Assembly: GCA_018711005.1 (NCBI GenBank)
Contig: DVIT01000019.1
Coordinates: 1 to 64,000 of the forward strand
DNA length: 64,000 nucleotides
Direction: 5' to 3'
Source of the DNA: Candidatus Scybalocola faecigallinarum
GTDB taxonomy: Bacteria; Bacillota; Clostridia; Lachnospirales; Lachnospiraceae
The position numbers were made by a program, and so were the translations under genes. The notes beneath the pieces were generated by a model, which did no database searches, was not told the origin of the DNA, and worked only from the letters and a program-made list of their open reading frames with translations. Positions 30,457-40,203 of this stretch are shown here, piece after piece (position 1 is the stretch's first letter; each line of letters starts with the position of its first letter).

Positions 30457-32195
30457 ACAACGACACCTCTTTTGATATAATCCAAGAATCCAATCCTGTA
30501 CAGACAGTTGCCCAACCGAAGGAGGATAACGAAATGTTAAGGGCAACAGATAGAATCACAGCACTTTATTGCAGATTGTCCGTCGAGGACACCAAAGAGG
30601 ATAAGAAGAACGGCAAGGAAGATTTGTCGAACTCTATCCAGAATCAAAAAGCCATTCTGCTTCAATATGCACGAGACCACCGCTTCCCCCACCCGACGTT
30701 TTTCATCGACGACGGTTACAGTGGTGTGGACTTCGCCAATCGCCCAGGCTTTCAGAAAATGCTTGCGGAGATTGAAGCGGGAAATGTTGGCACAGTTATC
30801 ACGAAAGACCTTTCAAGACTTGGACGAAATTCCTCGCTGACAGGCTTGTACATCAACTACACTTTCCCACAGAATGATGTTCGTTACATTGCCATCAACG
30901 ACCACTTTGACAGTATCAATCCAAACAGCACTGACAGCGACATTGCCGGTATAAAGAACTGGTTCAACGAATTTTTTGCAAAGGACACGAGCCGCAAAAT
31001 TCGTGCTGTGCAAAAGGCAAAAGGCGAACGTGGCGAGAGATTGACCGTCCATGTGCCGTATGGCTATCGCAAAGATCCAGAGGACAAAACCAAGTGGATC
31101 ATCGACGAAGAAGCGGCACAGGTAGTCAAAAAGATTTTCACGCTCTGCATGAACGGACGTGGACCGAGCCAAATCGCAGAACAGCTTGAACGGGAAAAGA
31201 TACTCACGCCCACCGCATACAAAACTAAGCAAGGCGTAAAGACACCGCACACCGAGCCGGAGAATCCTTACCGTTGGCACGAAAGCACCATCGTCAATAT
31301 TCTTGAACGTAAAGAGTATATCGGTGCTACTGTCAATTTCAAAACCTACACCAATTCCATTTGGGATAAAAAGCAGAGGGAGAATCCCGAAGAAAATCAG
31401 AAGATTTTCTACAACACCCATCCTGCGATTATCAAACAGGAAGTCTTTGACAAGGTGCAGGAAATCAGACAGCAGCGACACAGGAGAACGGCAACGGACA
31501 AGAGCAGTCCGTTTTCGGGTTTGGTGTTCTGTGCTGATTGCAGACAAAAGCTCTACTACTCCACCACCAATTACTTTGAAAAGCGGCAGGACTTTTTCAT
31601 CTGCTCCACACACCGAGCCAATAAGGACAAATGCAGCGGACACTATATTCGAGCCGTCGTTTTGGAGGATGTGGTCTGGAAACACATGAAAGAAGTTATC
31701 TCTTTCGTGAGCCAATACGAAGCGCATTTTAGGGTTGAAATGGAGCAAAAGCTCCGTCTGCAAAGCGAGGAAACCATAAAGGTATATAAGAAGCGTCTGG
31801 CACAGGCAGAAAAGCGTATAGGGGAGCTTGACCGCCTGTTTATCAAAATCTACGAGGACAACGCCAAGGGCAATTTGAGCGATGAACGCTTTGCCATGAT
31901 GAGCAAGACCTACGAGGACGAACAGGCGCAGCTTAAAGTTGAAATCGTAAATCTGCAAAAAGAAGTCGAAGTACAGGAACGACAGATAGAAAACCTTGAA
32001 CAGTTTATTCAGCGGGTACACAGATATACCACACTCACAGAACTCACGCCATACGCCCTCAGAGAGCTTGTAAAGGCGGTTTATGTAGAAGCACCCGACA
32101 AGTCCAGCGGCAAGCGTAAGCAGAAGGTACATATCGAATATGACCTCGTTGGCTACATTCCCGTGGATGAACTGATAAAAGCGGAACAGGCATGA
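30453..32195 (+). CDS. Large serine recombinase (resolvase + recombinase + zinc ribbon + DUF4368-like)
   Basis: ITALYCRLSVEDTKEDKK...VITKDLSRLGRNSSLTGLYI; SPFSGLVFCADCRQKLYYSTT; coiled coil and C-term YEDEQAQL..VYVEAPDKSSGKRKQKVHIEYDLVG. Confidence 0.95.
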   Translation: MNNDTSFDIIQESNPVQTVAQPKEDNEMLRATDRITALYCRLSVEDTKEDKKNGKEDLSNSIQNQKAILLQYARDHRFPHPTFFIDDGYSGVDFANRPGFQKMLAEIEAGNVGTVITKDLSRLGRNSSLTGLYINYTFPQNDVRYIAINDHFDSINPNSTDSDIAGIKNWFNEFFAKDTSRKIRAVQKAKGERGERLTVHVPYGYRKDPEDKTKWIIDEEAAQVVKKIFTLCMNGRGPSQIAEQLEREKILTPTAYKTKQGVKTPHTEPENPYRWHESTIVNILERKEYIGATVNFKTYTNSIWDKKQRENPEENQKIFYNTHPAIIKQEVFDKVQEIRQQRHRRTATDKSSPFSGLVFCADCRQKLYYSTTNYFEKRQDFFICSTHRANKDKCSGHYIRAVVLEDVVWKHMKEVISFVSQYEAHFRVEMEQKLRLQSEETIKVYKKRLAQAEKRIGELDRLFIKIYEDNAKGNLSDERFAMMSKTYEDEQAQLKVEIVNLQKEVEVQERQIENLEQFIQRVHRYTTLTELTPYALRELVKAVYVEAPDKSSGKRKQKVHIEYDLVGYIPVDELIKAEQA

Positions 32196-32214
32196 CCGAA
32201 ATCATGCCTGTTCC
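32183..32214. repeat. Perfect inverted repeat overlapping recombinase stop codon, adjacent to the putative crossover
   Basis: GGAACAGGCATGA ccgaaa TCATGCCTGTTCC. Confidence 0.85.
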
Positions 32215-32227
32215 AAGAAATTCGCAT

Positions 32228-32281
32228 ATTACTGTTTTACGACCACCGAGCATTTGGACAGATTTTTTTGTTTTACCCTCT
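32228..32281. repeat. Right arm of large inverted repeat split by mobile element
   Basis: ATTACTGTTTTACGACCACCGAGCATTTGGACAGATTTTTTTGTTTTACCCTC, complementary to 26078-26131. Confidence 0.75.
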
Positions 32282-32298
32282 TTTTTTGTAAATTCAGC

Positions 32299-33141
32299 TT
32301 AATCCTGCTTTGGAATCCGTGAATTAAACTTATCCAAAGCCAGAGCAGCCACAATACCCACAACGATACATACAATGTTGATCACCGCTGAGCTTACGGA
32401 AACTGTAAAGCTGCCAAACGGTATGATCATGATCGTTGCCGCGATAACGATACCGATAATGGCATGGAATGCCAGGGCATAAAAATGATCAAACAGGGCA
32501 TCCACGGCCTTTGCCAGACAGATCACTGTCACAACAGCCCCGATTCCGGCAGGAATAAGAACATTCATATGAAGACTGCCCAGACCGTCTACAAAAGGCG
32601 TATACAGGCCAAGAGGCATGAGCAGGGTCGAGAAGCTCATTCCCGGCGCAATGATACTTAATGCCAGGCAGAATCCGCAGAAAATATACCACCCGAAATT
32701 AGGGGTAATGGTGACGGAAAACAGGTTCAGGGAAATAAGCAGCGCCAGAACAATGGCAAAAGCAATTACCAGAGACACAGCACAGCCCTTTGAACGGCCC
32801 TTTTCTCCGGCTTCTCTGAATAAAGACGGAAGCATCCCTGTGATCAGGCCGATAAACAGGCAGACCGACGGATCCGGATATTTTTCCAGAAAAAAGGCGA
32901 GAATCTTGGCAACCCCTAAAAAGCCTACCGCTGCGCCGATGATTACCGGGAGCAGCTTTGGCACATGGGTCTTAAATCTGCGGAACGGGCTGCTCAGCAA
33001 TTCCATAACCGGTTTATATATTCCAAAAACAACACAAAGCACGCCGCCGGAAATACCAGGCAGCACAGCGCCTACGCCGATAAGTATGCCCTGGAGAACT
33101 CTCAGGATCATCCGCAGCACACCGGGATTATTATCTTTCAT
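32299..33141 (-). CDS. DUF368 domain-containing membrane protein
   Basis: GILIGVGAVLPGISGGVLCVVFGIYKPVMELLSSPFRRFKTH. Confidence 0.93.
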   Translation of the reverse strand: MKDNNPGVLRMILRVLQGILIGVGAVLPGISGGVLCVVFGIYKPVMELLSSPFRRFKTHVPKLLPVIIGAAVGFLGVAKILAFFLEKYPDPSVCLFIGLITGMLPSLFREAGEKGRSKGCAVSLVIAFAIVLALLISLNLFSVTITPNFGWYIFCGFCLALSIIAPGMSFSTLLMPLGLYTPFVDGLGSLHMNVLIPAGIGAVVTVICLAKAVDALFDHFYALAFHAIIGIVIAATIMIIPFGSFTVSVSSAVINIVCIVVGIVAALALDKFNSRIPKQD

Positions 33142-33410
33142 AAAATCTTTCCTTTCATTATTTATGCCGTGCCGCTCACGGCTACGCTGTCCATATTAAA
33201 CTAAAAAAATTGCTCTGTCAAGGCTGCCGGGAAAATGCTATTCTGTTTATCCTGGTGGGAAGCGTCTTTTTCATTATTGGCTGGAAGTCTTTCATTCCAT
33301 CCGGGAAACATTTATCCGGGAAAAAAATTGATTCCTTTTCTGTTGAACAGTAAGATAAAGATAATGATTTATCTGACGAAACTGCTGCAGATATGGAAAT
33401 GGAGGATATT

Positions 33411-34170
33411 TATGAAAAATAAAGTCAATGATCTCAGAAACGCCCTGGCGCTGTTGAAGGAGCTGCCGGGTCAGATGGTCACGACCGATGTGGAAGTAGA
33501 TCCCATGGCCCAGCTGGCCGGGGTTTACCGGTATGTAGGCGCCGGCGGCACCGTTGCCCGTCCGACCAAAGAAGGGCCAGCTATGATATTTAACAATATT
33601 AAAGGCCATCCCGGCGCCTACCAATACCCCCGATGACGCAGGCCCATACATTACCCTGGGCATGTGTTATGCCACCCACCCGGATACGGGAGTCCACGAT
33701 GTAACGATCCACCGCCTGTGCATCCAGGGAAAGGATGAATTGTCCATATTCTTTACACCGGGCGCCCGTCATATTGGGGCAATGGCCAGCGTGCCGAAGA
33801 ACTTGGCCAGCGCCTGCTCATTTCCATCAGTATCGGCGTGGATCCGGCCATTGAAATCGGCTCCTGCTTTGAACCGCCCACAACGCCTTTAGGCTACGAC
33901 GAGCTGTCTGTGGCCGGTGCCCTTCGAGGTGAGCCGGTGCAGCCATGAATACCCGTTTCCAGGGAGACGCGGACATTATCACGATCCCCGGCGTACGCTG
34001 CCATCCTCTGGACCCGTCCAATGACCCTTGCTGCTCTGCCAGCATCCGGGATCACGGCATTGCCTGCAAGACGATTTTCGACTGTACTATTCCCTTTGAC
34101 CAAAAAGGCCGTTTTGTCCGCGCCCGGTTTATGGAGGCAGACCCAAAACACTGGTTGGGAGGTTCCTTAT
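33411..34170 (+). pseudogene. UbiD family decarboxylase remnants (multiple deletions/frameshifts)
   Basis: Fragments MKNKVNDLRNALALLKELPGQMVTTDVEVDPMAQLAGVYRYVGAGGTVARPTKEGPAMIFNNIKGHP; YITLGMCYATHPDTGVHDVTIHRLCIQGKDELSIFF; ISIGVDPAIEIGSCFEPPTTPLGYDELSVAGALRGEPV; C-term KTIFDCTIPFDQKGRF in different frames. Confidence 0.8.
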
Positions 34171-34498
34171 GAAAAAACGAATCATTGTGGGCGCTACCGG
34201 GGCCAGCGGACTGCCGCTGCTGATCCGGTGCCTGAAGCTGATCCTGCGGGCAGCGGATGTGACTTTAAAAGAACAGCGCCCCCTTGTCCTGTCCGCCCGG
34301 GAAACGCCTATGAGCGCTGTACATTTGAAAAACCTGTATGAGCTTTCCATGATCCCGGGTGTCCGGATCATGCCCCCTATGCTGACCTTTTACAGCCGTC
34401 CAAAGACGATTGACGACATGGTCTATCATATGGCCGCCAAGCTGCTGGAGCCTTTTGGCATTGAAGCAAAGGAGTACCGCCGATGGAATGGCCTGTAA
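34169..34498 (+). pseudogene. UbiX-like flavin prenyltransferase, internally deleted
   Basis: MKKRIIVGATGASGLPLLIRCLKLI joined directly to RAADVTLKEQRPLVLSARETPMSAVHLKNLYELS..PPMLTFYSRPKTIDDMVYHM; about 80 central residues absent. Confidence 0.75.
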
Positions 34499-34594
34499 CT
34501 GTTGTCAAAAATCTTTCTTTTTCCCGGCTGGAAGCAGGCGCCCTGTCCGGCGACCTGGCCGCAACTCTAATGGCACTGCTCTAATAATGCAGCT

Positions 34595-35422
34595 CTAATG
34601 ACGCCGCTCTAAGGTATATACATCCGTTCTGCGATGCTTTAACAGAGGCAGCTGCTCCCGCACACGATCTGCTTTTGAAAGATCCAGCTCTGTTACCTGT
34701 ATTCCCGCAGCCCCGTCCATTTGATGTATGACGTTCCCCCAGGGATCTGCCACGATGCTATGTCCCCAGGAAACATACCCGCCGCCTTCGTCCCGCGCCG
34801 GCGCTGTTCCCACAGCATAAACCTGATTATTTACAGCCTGGGAGCGAAACATCAGCTCCCAGTGGGCCGGTCCGGTGGTCATGTTAAAGGCGGCAGGTAC
34901 AAGGATCACCTTCGCTCCTGCCAAAGCCATAAGACGGCCCAGCTCCGGAAATCGGAAATCATAGCAGATACACAGGCCGAACCGCCCGAATACGGTATCA
35001 AACACCGTCACCTGATCTCCCGCAGACAGGACAGCGGATTCCTGAAAATGCTGTCCGCCCTCTACTGCAATGTCAAATAAGTGCATTTTCCTGTGCTTTG
35101 CAATCTGCCTTCCCTGAGAATCAAACACATACGCCGTATTATAAAGCCGTCCGTCTTTGTCTCTCTCCGGCATACTTCCTGCGGATAAATAGACCTGATA
35201 TTTTTCAGCAAATGCCCTGCAGGACTGCCACAAAGGCCCCTGTTCTTCCTGAGCATACCGGGGAAAGCTTTCCACGGCATAAGGGCAGGCAAACATTTCC
35301 GGCAATGCGATCATTCCGGCGCCCATATGAACAGCCCTGGCGCCCATGTCTTCCATACAGTCCACCGCATCCTTTATCTGTTCAAACACCGGCATTTGCA
35401 GCTGGGCTAATTTAAAAAGCAT
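34595..35422 (-). CDS. Carbon-nitrogen hydrolase (nitrilase superfamily)
   Basis: FKLAQLQMPVFEQIKDAVDCMEDM..MIALPEMFACPY; KHRKMHLFDI; GLCICYDFRFPEL. Confidence 0.93.
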   Translation of the reverse strand: MLFKLAQLQMPVFEQIKDAVDCMEDMGARAVHMGAGMIALPEMFACPYAVESFPRYAQEEQGPLWQSCRAFAEKYQVYLSAGSMPERDKDGRLYNTAYVFDSQGRQIAKHRKMHLFDIAVEGGQHFQESAVLSAGDQVTVFDTVFGRFGLCICYDFRFPELGRLMALAGAKVILVPAAFNMTTGPAHWELMFRSQAVNNQVYAVGTAPARDEGGGYVSWGHSIVADPWGNVIHQMDGAAGIQVTELDLSKADRVREQLPLLKHRRTDVYTLERRH

Positions 35423-35538
35423 TCTATCACAACCTTTCCTAAAACACCTGGTGTCTTTACATATAGCCATCATTTACCTCCTATGATACAATAGTCTTAT
35501 GAATAATGCCAGAAAAAAGTAATGGAGGTGGATACACC

Positions 35539-36174
35539 ATGCCCGCAGGAATGATCCGTCAGAATGAAGTTACCGATTATGTAATCCATGAAGCAGCCTG
35601 CCCAAGATGCAAAGGCAGCTTTAATGCCCCAATGAAACGCAGCGTTGCCACCGGTTATATTCTCAGCATTCCGTTTATAAAATCTACCGGACGCCGCTAC
35701 ACCTGCTGCCCTCACTGCGGTATTTACTACACATTCTCCCCGTCAGTATACCGGAAGATAAAAAAAGCGCCCTCCCCATCCCTTTTATATCAGGAATGTG
35801 AAAAGACGCTCTTTCATCAGCGCAAAATTTATGAACGATATACCCGGCCTTCCAAAAAGAAATCCTGGATTACCGCCCTGCTGGCGTTTTTCCTTGGACT
35901 GTTTGGATTGCAAAATGTATATATGGGACATTTGAAACGCTTTGCCATTAACGGATTTCTCCTCCTTGCAGGTATCCTCTGTTTTCGGCTGGCATTTACC
36001 TACGGAGAGGCTCTTGTGATCCCCTGTGCCCTGTGCCTTGCAGCAAATATCTACTGGGGCATGATCGATACAATCCGAATCCTTTCCGGCCATGCCAAAG
36101 ACTCCAAAGGCCTTTTTATCATGACCCGGAAACAATATAAAAAACGTATGAAATACCGGGCCTCCCTTTATTAA
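35539..36174 (+). CDS. TM2 domain-containing protein with N-terminal zinc-ribbon-like region
   Basis: CPRCKG..CCPHCG; KKKSWITALLAFFLGLFGLQNVYMGHLKRFAINGFLL. Confidence 0.8.
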   Translation: MPAGMIRQNEVTDYVIHEAACPRCKGSFNAPMKRSVATGYILSIPFIKSTGRRYTCCPHCGIYYTFSPSVYRKIKKAPSPSLLYQECEKTLFHQRKIYERYTRPSKKKSWITALLAFFLGLFGLQNVYMGHLKRFAINGFLLLAGILCFRLAFTYGEALVIPCALCLAANIYWGMIDTIRILSGHAKDSKGLFIMTRKQYKKRMKYRASLY

Positions 36175-36176
36175 CG

Positions 36177-36980
36177 TTATGCAAACATCATCCGGTCATT
36201 AGCAAGCTCACTGCCGCTGGCCTGTTCAAATTTCTCCAAAAGATCGGATACTTTAAGCTTCATCTTTGGCTCTCCGGCCACATCGTAAATGATCCGCCCT
36301 TCATGCATCATAATAAGGCGGTTGCCGTGGGCAATAGCATCTTTCATATTGTGGGTGACCATCATGGCTGTCAGATGATTTTCAGCAATGATCTTATCGG
36401 AAATGGCCAAAACCTTCTGAGCCGTCTTAGGATCCAGAGCTGCTGTGTGCTCATCCAGCAGCAGCAGCTTTGGCTTTTGAATGGCTGCCATTAAAAGGGT
36501 AATGGCCTGACGCTGGCCTCCGGATAAAAGCCCCACCTTGGTGGCCATACGGGATTCCAGCCCAAGATCCAGGGACTTTAACAGCTCGCAATAATGGGCC
36601 CGCTCTTTCCGGGTAATCCCCCAGCGCAGTGTACGGCGCTGGCCCCTGCGGGCAGCGATAGCCATATTTTCATCGATCGCCATAGTGGCTGCGGTTCCGG
36701 TCATAGGATCCTGGAACACCCGGCCCAGGTATTTTGCCCGTTTATGCTCCGGCAGACGGGTCACATCGATCCCATCAATCACGATTTTCCCATCGTCCAC
36801 CGGCCACACACCGGCCACAGCATTAAGCATAGTAGACTTTCCGGCGCCATTGCCGCCAATGATGGTAACAAAATCCCCTTCATTGAGCCTGAGCCCGACA
36901 CCATTTAAGGCAATCTTTTCGTTAATCGTCCCGGCATTAAATGTTTTATGTATATTTTCCAATTCCAGCATATAACTCAT
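36177..36980 (-). CDS. ABC transporter ATP-binding protein
   Basis: GGNGAGKSTMLNAVAGV, LLSGGQRQAITLLMA, LLLLDEHTAALD. Confidence 0.95.
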   Translation of the reverse strand: MSYMLELENIHKTFNAGTINEKIALNGVGLRLNEGDFVTIIGGNGAGKSTMLNAVAGVWPVDDGKIVIDGIDVTRLPEHKRAKYLGRVFQDPMTGTAATMAIDENMAIAARRGQRRTLRWGITRKERAHYCELLKSLDLGLESRMATKVGLLSGGQRQAITLLMAAIQKPKLLLLDEHTAALDPKTAQKVLAISDKIIAENHLTAMMVTHNMKDAIAHGNRLIMMHEGRIIYDVAGEPKMKLKVSDLLEKFEQASGSELANDRMMFA

Positions 36981-37936
36981 TTCCCCGGCACCGCCTTTCT
37001 CTTACGGCCATACTTTCCTTTCAGATAGGGAATGGCCAGGAAACAGGCCACCACAACAGCCGAGAACAGTTTCATATAGTCCTGAGGCATTTTCAGCCAT
37101 AACACTACAGCAATGACCATATAGTAAATGATGGCGCCAATGATCACGGACATCATTGTATAGGCAAATGCCAGCCCCCGGCCGGCACATAGCTTTGCAA
37201 ACAGCACTTCACCAATGATCACCGCCGCCAGACCGATAACGATAGCGCCGCGGCCCATATTTACATCTGCAGAGCCCTGGTACTGGGCATAAAGGCCGCC
37301 GCACAATCCTACAAGTCCGTTGGACAGCATCAGCGCCAGCACCTTCATAAAATTGGTGCTAATGCCCTGGGCCCTGGACATATTTGGATTGCAGCCGGTG
37401 GTACGGATTGCGCCTCCAAGCTCGGTTCCGAAAAACCAGTACAAAATTCCAATAAGGATTAAACATCCAACAATAAGTCCTGCAAAAAACATTACCCGGG
37501 TCGTCATATCTCCGGTAACATAACGCAGCGATGCCACAAGGGGATACTGATCCACATTGATGCCCTGGTTAGCCTTTCCCATAATCCCAAGGTTTATGGA
37601 ATACAGGGAAATCTGAGTCAGGATCCCGGCCAGAATCCCCGGAATCCCAAGTAATGTATGCAAAAGTCCTGTTGCCAGTCCGGCCAGCATTCCCGCCAAA
37701 AACGCAAACACCAGGGCCAGGGCCGGATGGACACCGCCGCGGATAAGCATAACAGCCACGGCGCCGCCGGTAGCTAAGGAACCGTCTACGGTCAGATCCG
37801 CAAAATCCAGCAAACGGAAGGTTATAAAAACACCTAAAGCCATGATCCCCCAGATCAGCCCCTGAGCCACATTTCCCGGAAGGGAACGGGCCAGGGCCGC
37901 CGGGTCTAAAGAAGCAAAATATTCAAGCATATTCAT
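36977..37936 (-). CDS. ABC transporter permease (TrpXYZ/BMP-type family)
   Basis: GLIWGIMALGVFITFRLLDFADLTVDGSLATGGA. Confidence 0.9.
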   Translation of the reverse strand: MNMLEYFASLDPAALARSLPGNVAQGLIWGIMALGVFITFRLLDFADLTVDGSLATGGAVAVMLIRGGVHPALALVFAFLAGMLAGLATGLLHTLLGIPGILAGILTQISLYSINLGIMGKANQGINVDQYPLVASLRYVTGDMTTRVMFFAGLIVGCLILIGILYWFFGTELGGAIRTTGCNPNMSRAQGISTNFMKVLALMLSNGLVGLCGGLYAQYQGSADVNMGRGAIVIGLAAVIIGEVLFAKLCAGRGLAFAYTMMSVIIGAIIYYMVIAVVLWLKMPQDYMKLFSAVVVACFLAIPYLKGKYGRKRKAVPGK

Positions 37937-37945
37937 CCGGCCTTT

Positions 37946-39019
37946 CTACTGTGCTTCAATGGCTACATAATCGTCAGGGACGGTGATCCCCAGAGCTTCG
38001 CACAGATCTGCATTGTATTTTTTCTCTACAGTAGGTGCAAATTCCACTTCCATTGTGGAAATATCCGCCTGGTTTACAAGAATATCGTAAGCCATTTCTC
38101 CGGCTTTATATCCAATATCGTAGTAATCGATGGATAATGTGGCAATACCGCAGCCCCGGCAAAGGTTTTCCTCTCCGGCAATAACAGGAATCCCTGCAGG
38201 TTCGCAAATATTGTTAATGATCTCTGTATTGGAGGCCATCGTATTATCTGTAGGAATATAAAGGGCATCGCACTCTGTCGTAGCAGCAGTTACCACAGAC
38301 TGAATCTCATTAGAATCCGCCGCTGTATATTCGGCATACTCAATGCCGTCTTCCTCAAGGGCTTTGGCAAATTCCTGAGCCTGATAAGCGGAGTTTGCTT
38401 CTGCAGAACAATATACAATACCCACTTTGGTTACTTCCGGAACAAGCTCTAAAAGCATATCCTCCTGCTGGTCAATAGGCGCCAGATCGCTGGTACCTGA
38501 AATATTCGTTCCGCTGGCTCCTGTCCAGTCTGTAATATCCAGGGCCGCGCCAAAATCTGTAATGGATGTTCCCAAAATAGGGATCGTATTTGTGGCTGCT
38601 GCCGCGCTCTGGAGGGCCGTGGTGCCATTAGCCAGGATCAGATCCACATCGGATGCTACATAATTATTAACAATGGTCGCACAGTTGGCCTGCTCGCCCT
38701 GGGCATTTTGTACTTCAAACTTCACATAATCTGCGCCAAACAGCTCTGTACATGCGTCCTGAAAGCCTTGTGTCGCCGCGTCCAGAGCATCATGCTCCAC
38801 CTGCTGGCAAATACCGATGGTATATACCGTACCGGACGCAGCCCCATCAGAGGCGTCAGAAGCAGCTGCGCTGTCTTGTCCTGCCCCGGTCTCACTAACT
38901 GCTGCAGAATCCGCCTGGGAATCTCCGGCAGATGAGGAATCGGCTGTCCCTCCGCCGCATCCGGCCAGAAGGGATGCTCCCATGGCACATGATAAAAATA
39001 AAGCTAAACCTTTTTTCAT
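37946..39019 (-). CDS. ABC transporter substrate-binding lipoprotein (TrpX-like)
   Basis: Lipobox LLAGC; YTIGICQQVEHDALDAATQGFQDA..VNNYVASDVDLILANGTTALQSA. Confidence 0.9.
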   Translation of the reverse strand: MKKGLALFLSCAMGASLLAGCGGGTADSSSAGDSQADSAAVSETGAGQDSAAASDASDGAASGTVYTIGICQQVEHDALDAATQGFQDACTELFGADYVKFEVQNAQGEQANCATIVNNYVASDVDLILANGTTALQSAAAATNTIPILGTSITDFGAALDITDWTGASGTNISGTSDLAPIDQQEDMLLELVPEVTKVGIVYCSAEANSAYQAQEFAKALEEDGIEYAEYTAADSNEIQSVVTAATTECDALYIPTDNTMASNTEIINNICEPAGIPVIAGEENLCRGCGIATLSIDYYDIGYKAGEMAYDILVNQADISTMEVEFAPTVEKKYNADLCEALGITVPDDYVAIEAQ

Positions 39020-39234
39020 TGATATTCTCCTCTCCCTGAAATAATAATGCTATGTGTTTAAAGCAGCCTGCCGCCCCGTTACAACAATCCTATGCTGCTC
39101 ATGGGGATTGCATTTGGAAATTGTTTTGCTTTTTTACTTTAAACTTTTGCAGTTAGACGCTTTAAAGCATTAAATCAACGTATGTAACATTATACTCCCG
39201 AATGGAGAAATTATCAAGCCCTAAAAATCACATT

Positions 39235-39301
39235 GGCCCGGCCTGCGCGTTACTATTCACAGCCACCCACCCGCATGCGCAGCAAATGCTCAGGCCGGGC
39301 C
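39235..39301. repeat. Nested palindrome: G/C stem with inserted hairpin-element fragment
   Basis: GGCCCGGCCTG..CAGGCCGGGCC perfect 11-bp outer stem; interior GCGTTACTATTCAC and GCGCAGCAAATGCTCAGG resemble element sequence at 161-173 and 356-374. Confidence 0.65.
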
Positions 39302-39326
39302 GTCGTCGGATACTATGGATTCAGTT

Positions 39327-39965
39327 TTAAAGGTCATCCACATCCGGAAGCTTTTCAATAACAGACCATGCCTCCGGATCAAATTCCCTGTCTTTATAAT
39401 AATACTTTTTGTCTGCCTCAGTAATCTTACGGATCACTTTACACGGATTTCCTCCGGCAATAACCCAGTCCGGAATATCCTTTGTCACAACGCTCCCTGC
39501 GCCGATGACCGTATTGCTTCCGATGTGGACACCGGGAAGGATGACGGTGTTGCCCCCGATCCAGACATTATCACCAATCGTCACTTCAATGCCATACTCA
39601 TAAGCGGAATTTCTGGATACCGGATGAACCGGATGACCTGCGGTATAAATTGCCACATTCGGCGCCATCTGGCAGTTGTCGCCAATAGTTACTTTGGCCA
39701 CATCAATAATGGTACAGTTATAATTTGCAAAAAAGTTTTTTCCCACTTCAATGTGGCTGCCATAATCACAGTAAAATGGCGGATTAATAAATGCGCCATC
39801 GGATTTCCCTAAAAGCTCCTTAACAATCCTGCTGATTGATTCAAAATCCGACCGGTCCACAGTATTTAACTCCTGCATCAGCTTTCTTGTCCGCTTCTGC
39901 TCAGCCATCACCGCCTCATCAGAAATATATGCCATCTGCCGGTCTCTGCGTTCAATATTATCCAT
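39327..39965 (-). CDS. Sugar O-acetyltransferase (maltose/galactoside acetyltransferase-like)
   Basis: FINPPFYCDYGSHIEVGKNFFANYNCTIIDVAKVTIGDNCQMAPNVAIYTAGHPV; hexapeptide repeats. Confidence 0.93.
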   Translation of the reverse strand: MDNIERRDRQMAYISDEAVMAEQKRTRKLMQELNTVDRSDFESISRIVKELLGKSDGAFINPPFYCDYGSHIEVGKNFFANYNCTIIDVAKVTIGDNCQMAPNVAIYTAGHPVHPVSRNSAYEYGIEVTIGDNVWIGGNTVILPGVHIGSNTVIGAGSVVTKDIPDWVIAGGNPCKVIRKITEADKKYYYKDREFDPEAWSVIEKLPDVDDL

Positions 39966-40203
39966 CCTTTGATTTCCTCCTTTTCGGCCTGATCTTTAAG
40001 GCCATACAGGTATCCCCGGAGGGGCCCCTTTGGGTCCTGTCTGTACCGGGCCTTCATTGTTTATATGATAAAGGCTTTTCCGGATTTTATCTATCACTAT
40101 CTTTGCAGATTGTATAACAATCTTGCTGCAATGAACATATTGACAATTTCCGCCAAATATGATAACACATTTTTGGATTATCGAATAATGTGAGGGGAAT
40201 ATC

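Larger units (their letters stand above)
26137..32217. mobile_element. Serine-recombinase (TnpX/TndX-like) mobilizable element with MobC and metabolic cargo
   Basis: AAGAAATT shared at both junctions (26134-26141, 32215-32222) with a GA dinucleotide; large serine recombinase at right end; MobC-like gene; flanks are the two arms of an inverted repeat. Exact boundaries inferred. Confidence 0.7.

Noticed and set aside
30813-32132. 439-aa minus-strand ORF opposite the serine recombinase
   Set aside because: Fully antisense to a clear recombinase gene; hydrophobic low-information translation, no RBS or family features.
26137-32217. Prophage interpretation of the recombinase-bearing insert
   Set aside because: No structural, packaging, lysis or replication phage genes; MobC and TnpX-like recombinase fit a small mobilizable element.
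39020-39230. Possible T-box or riboswitch upstream of the TrpXYZ-like ABC operon
   Set aside because: No T-box consensus, specifier stem or convincing antiterminator seen in the leader.
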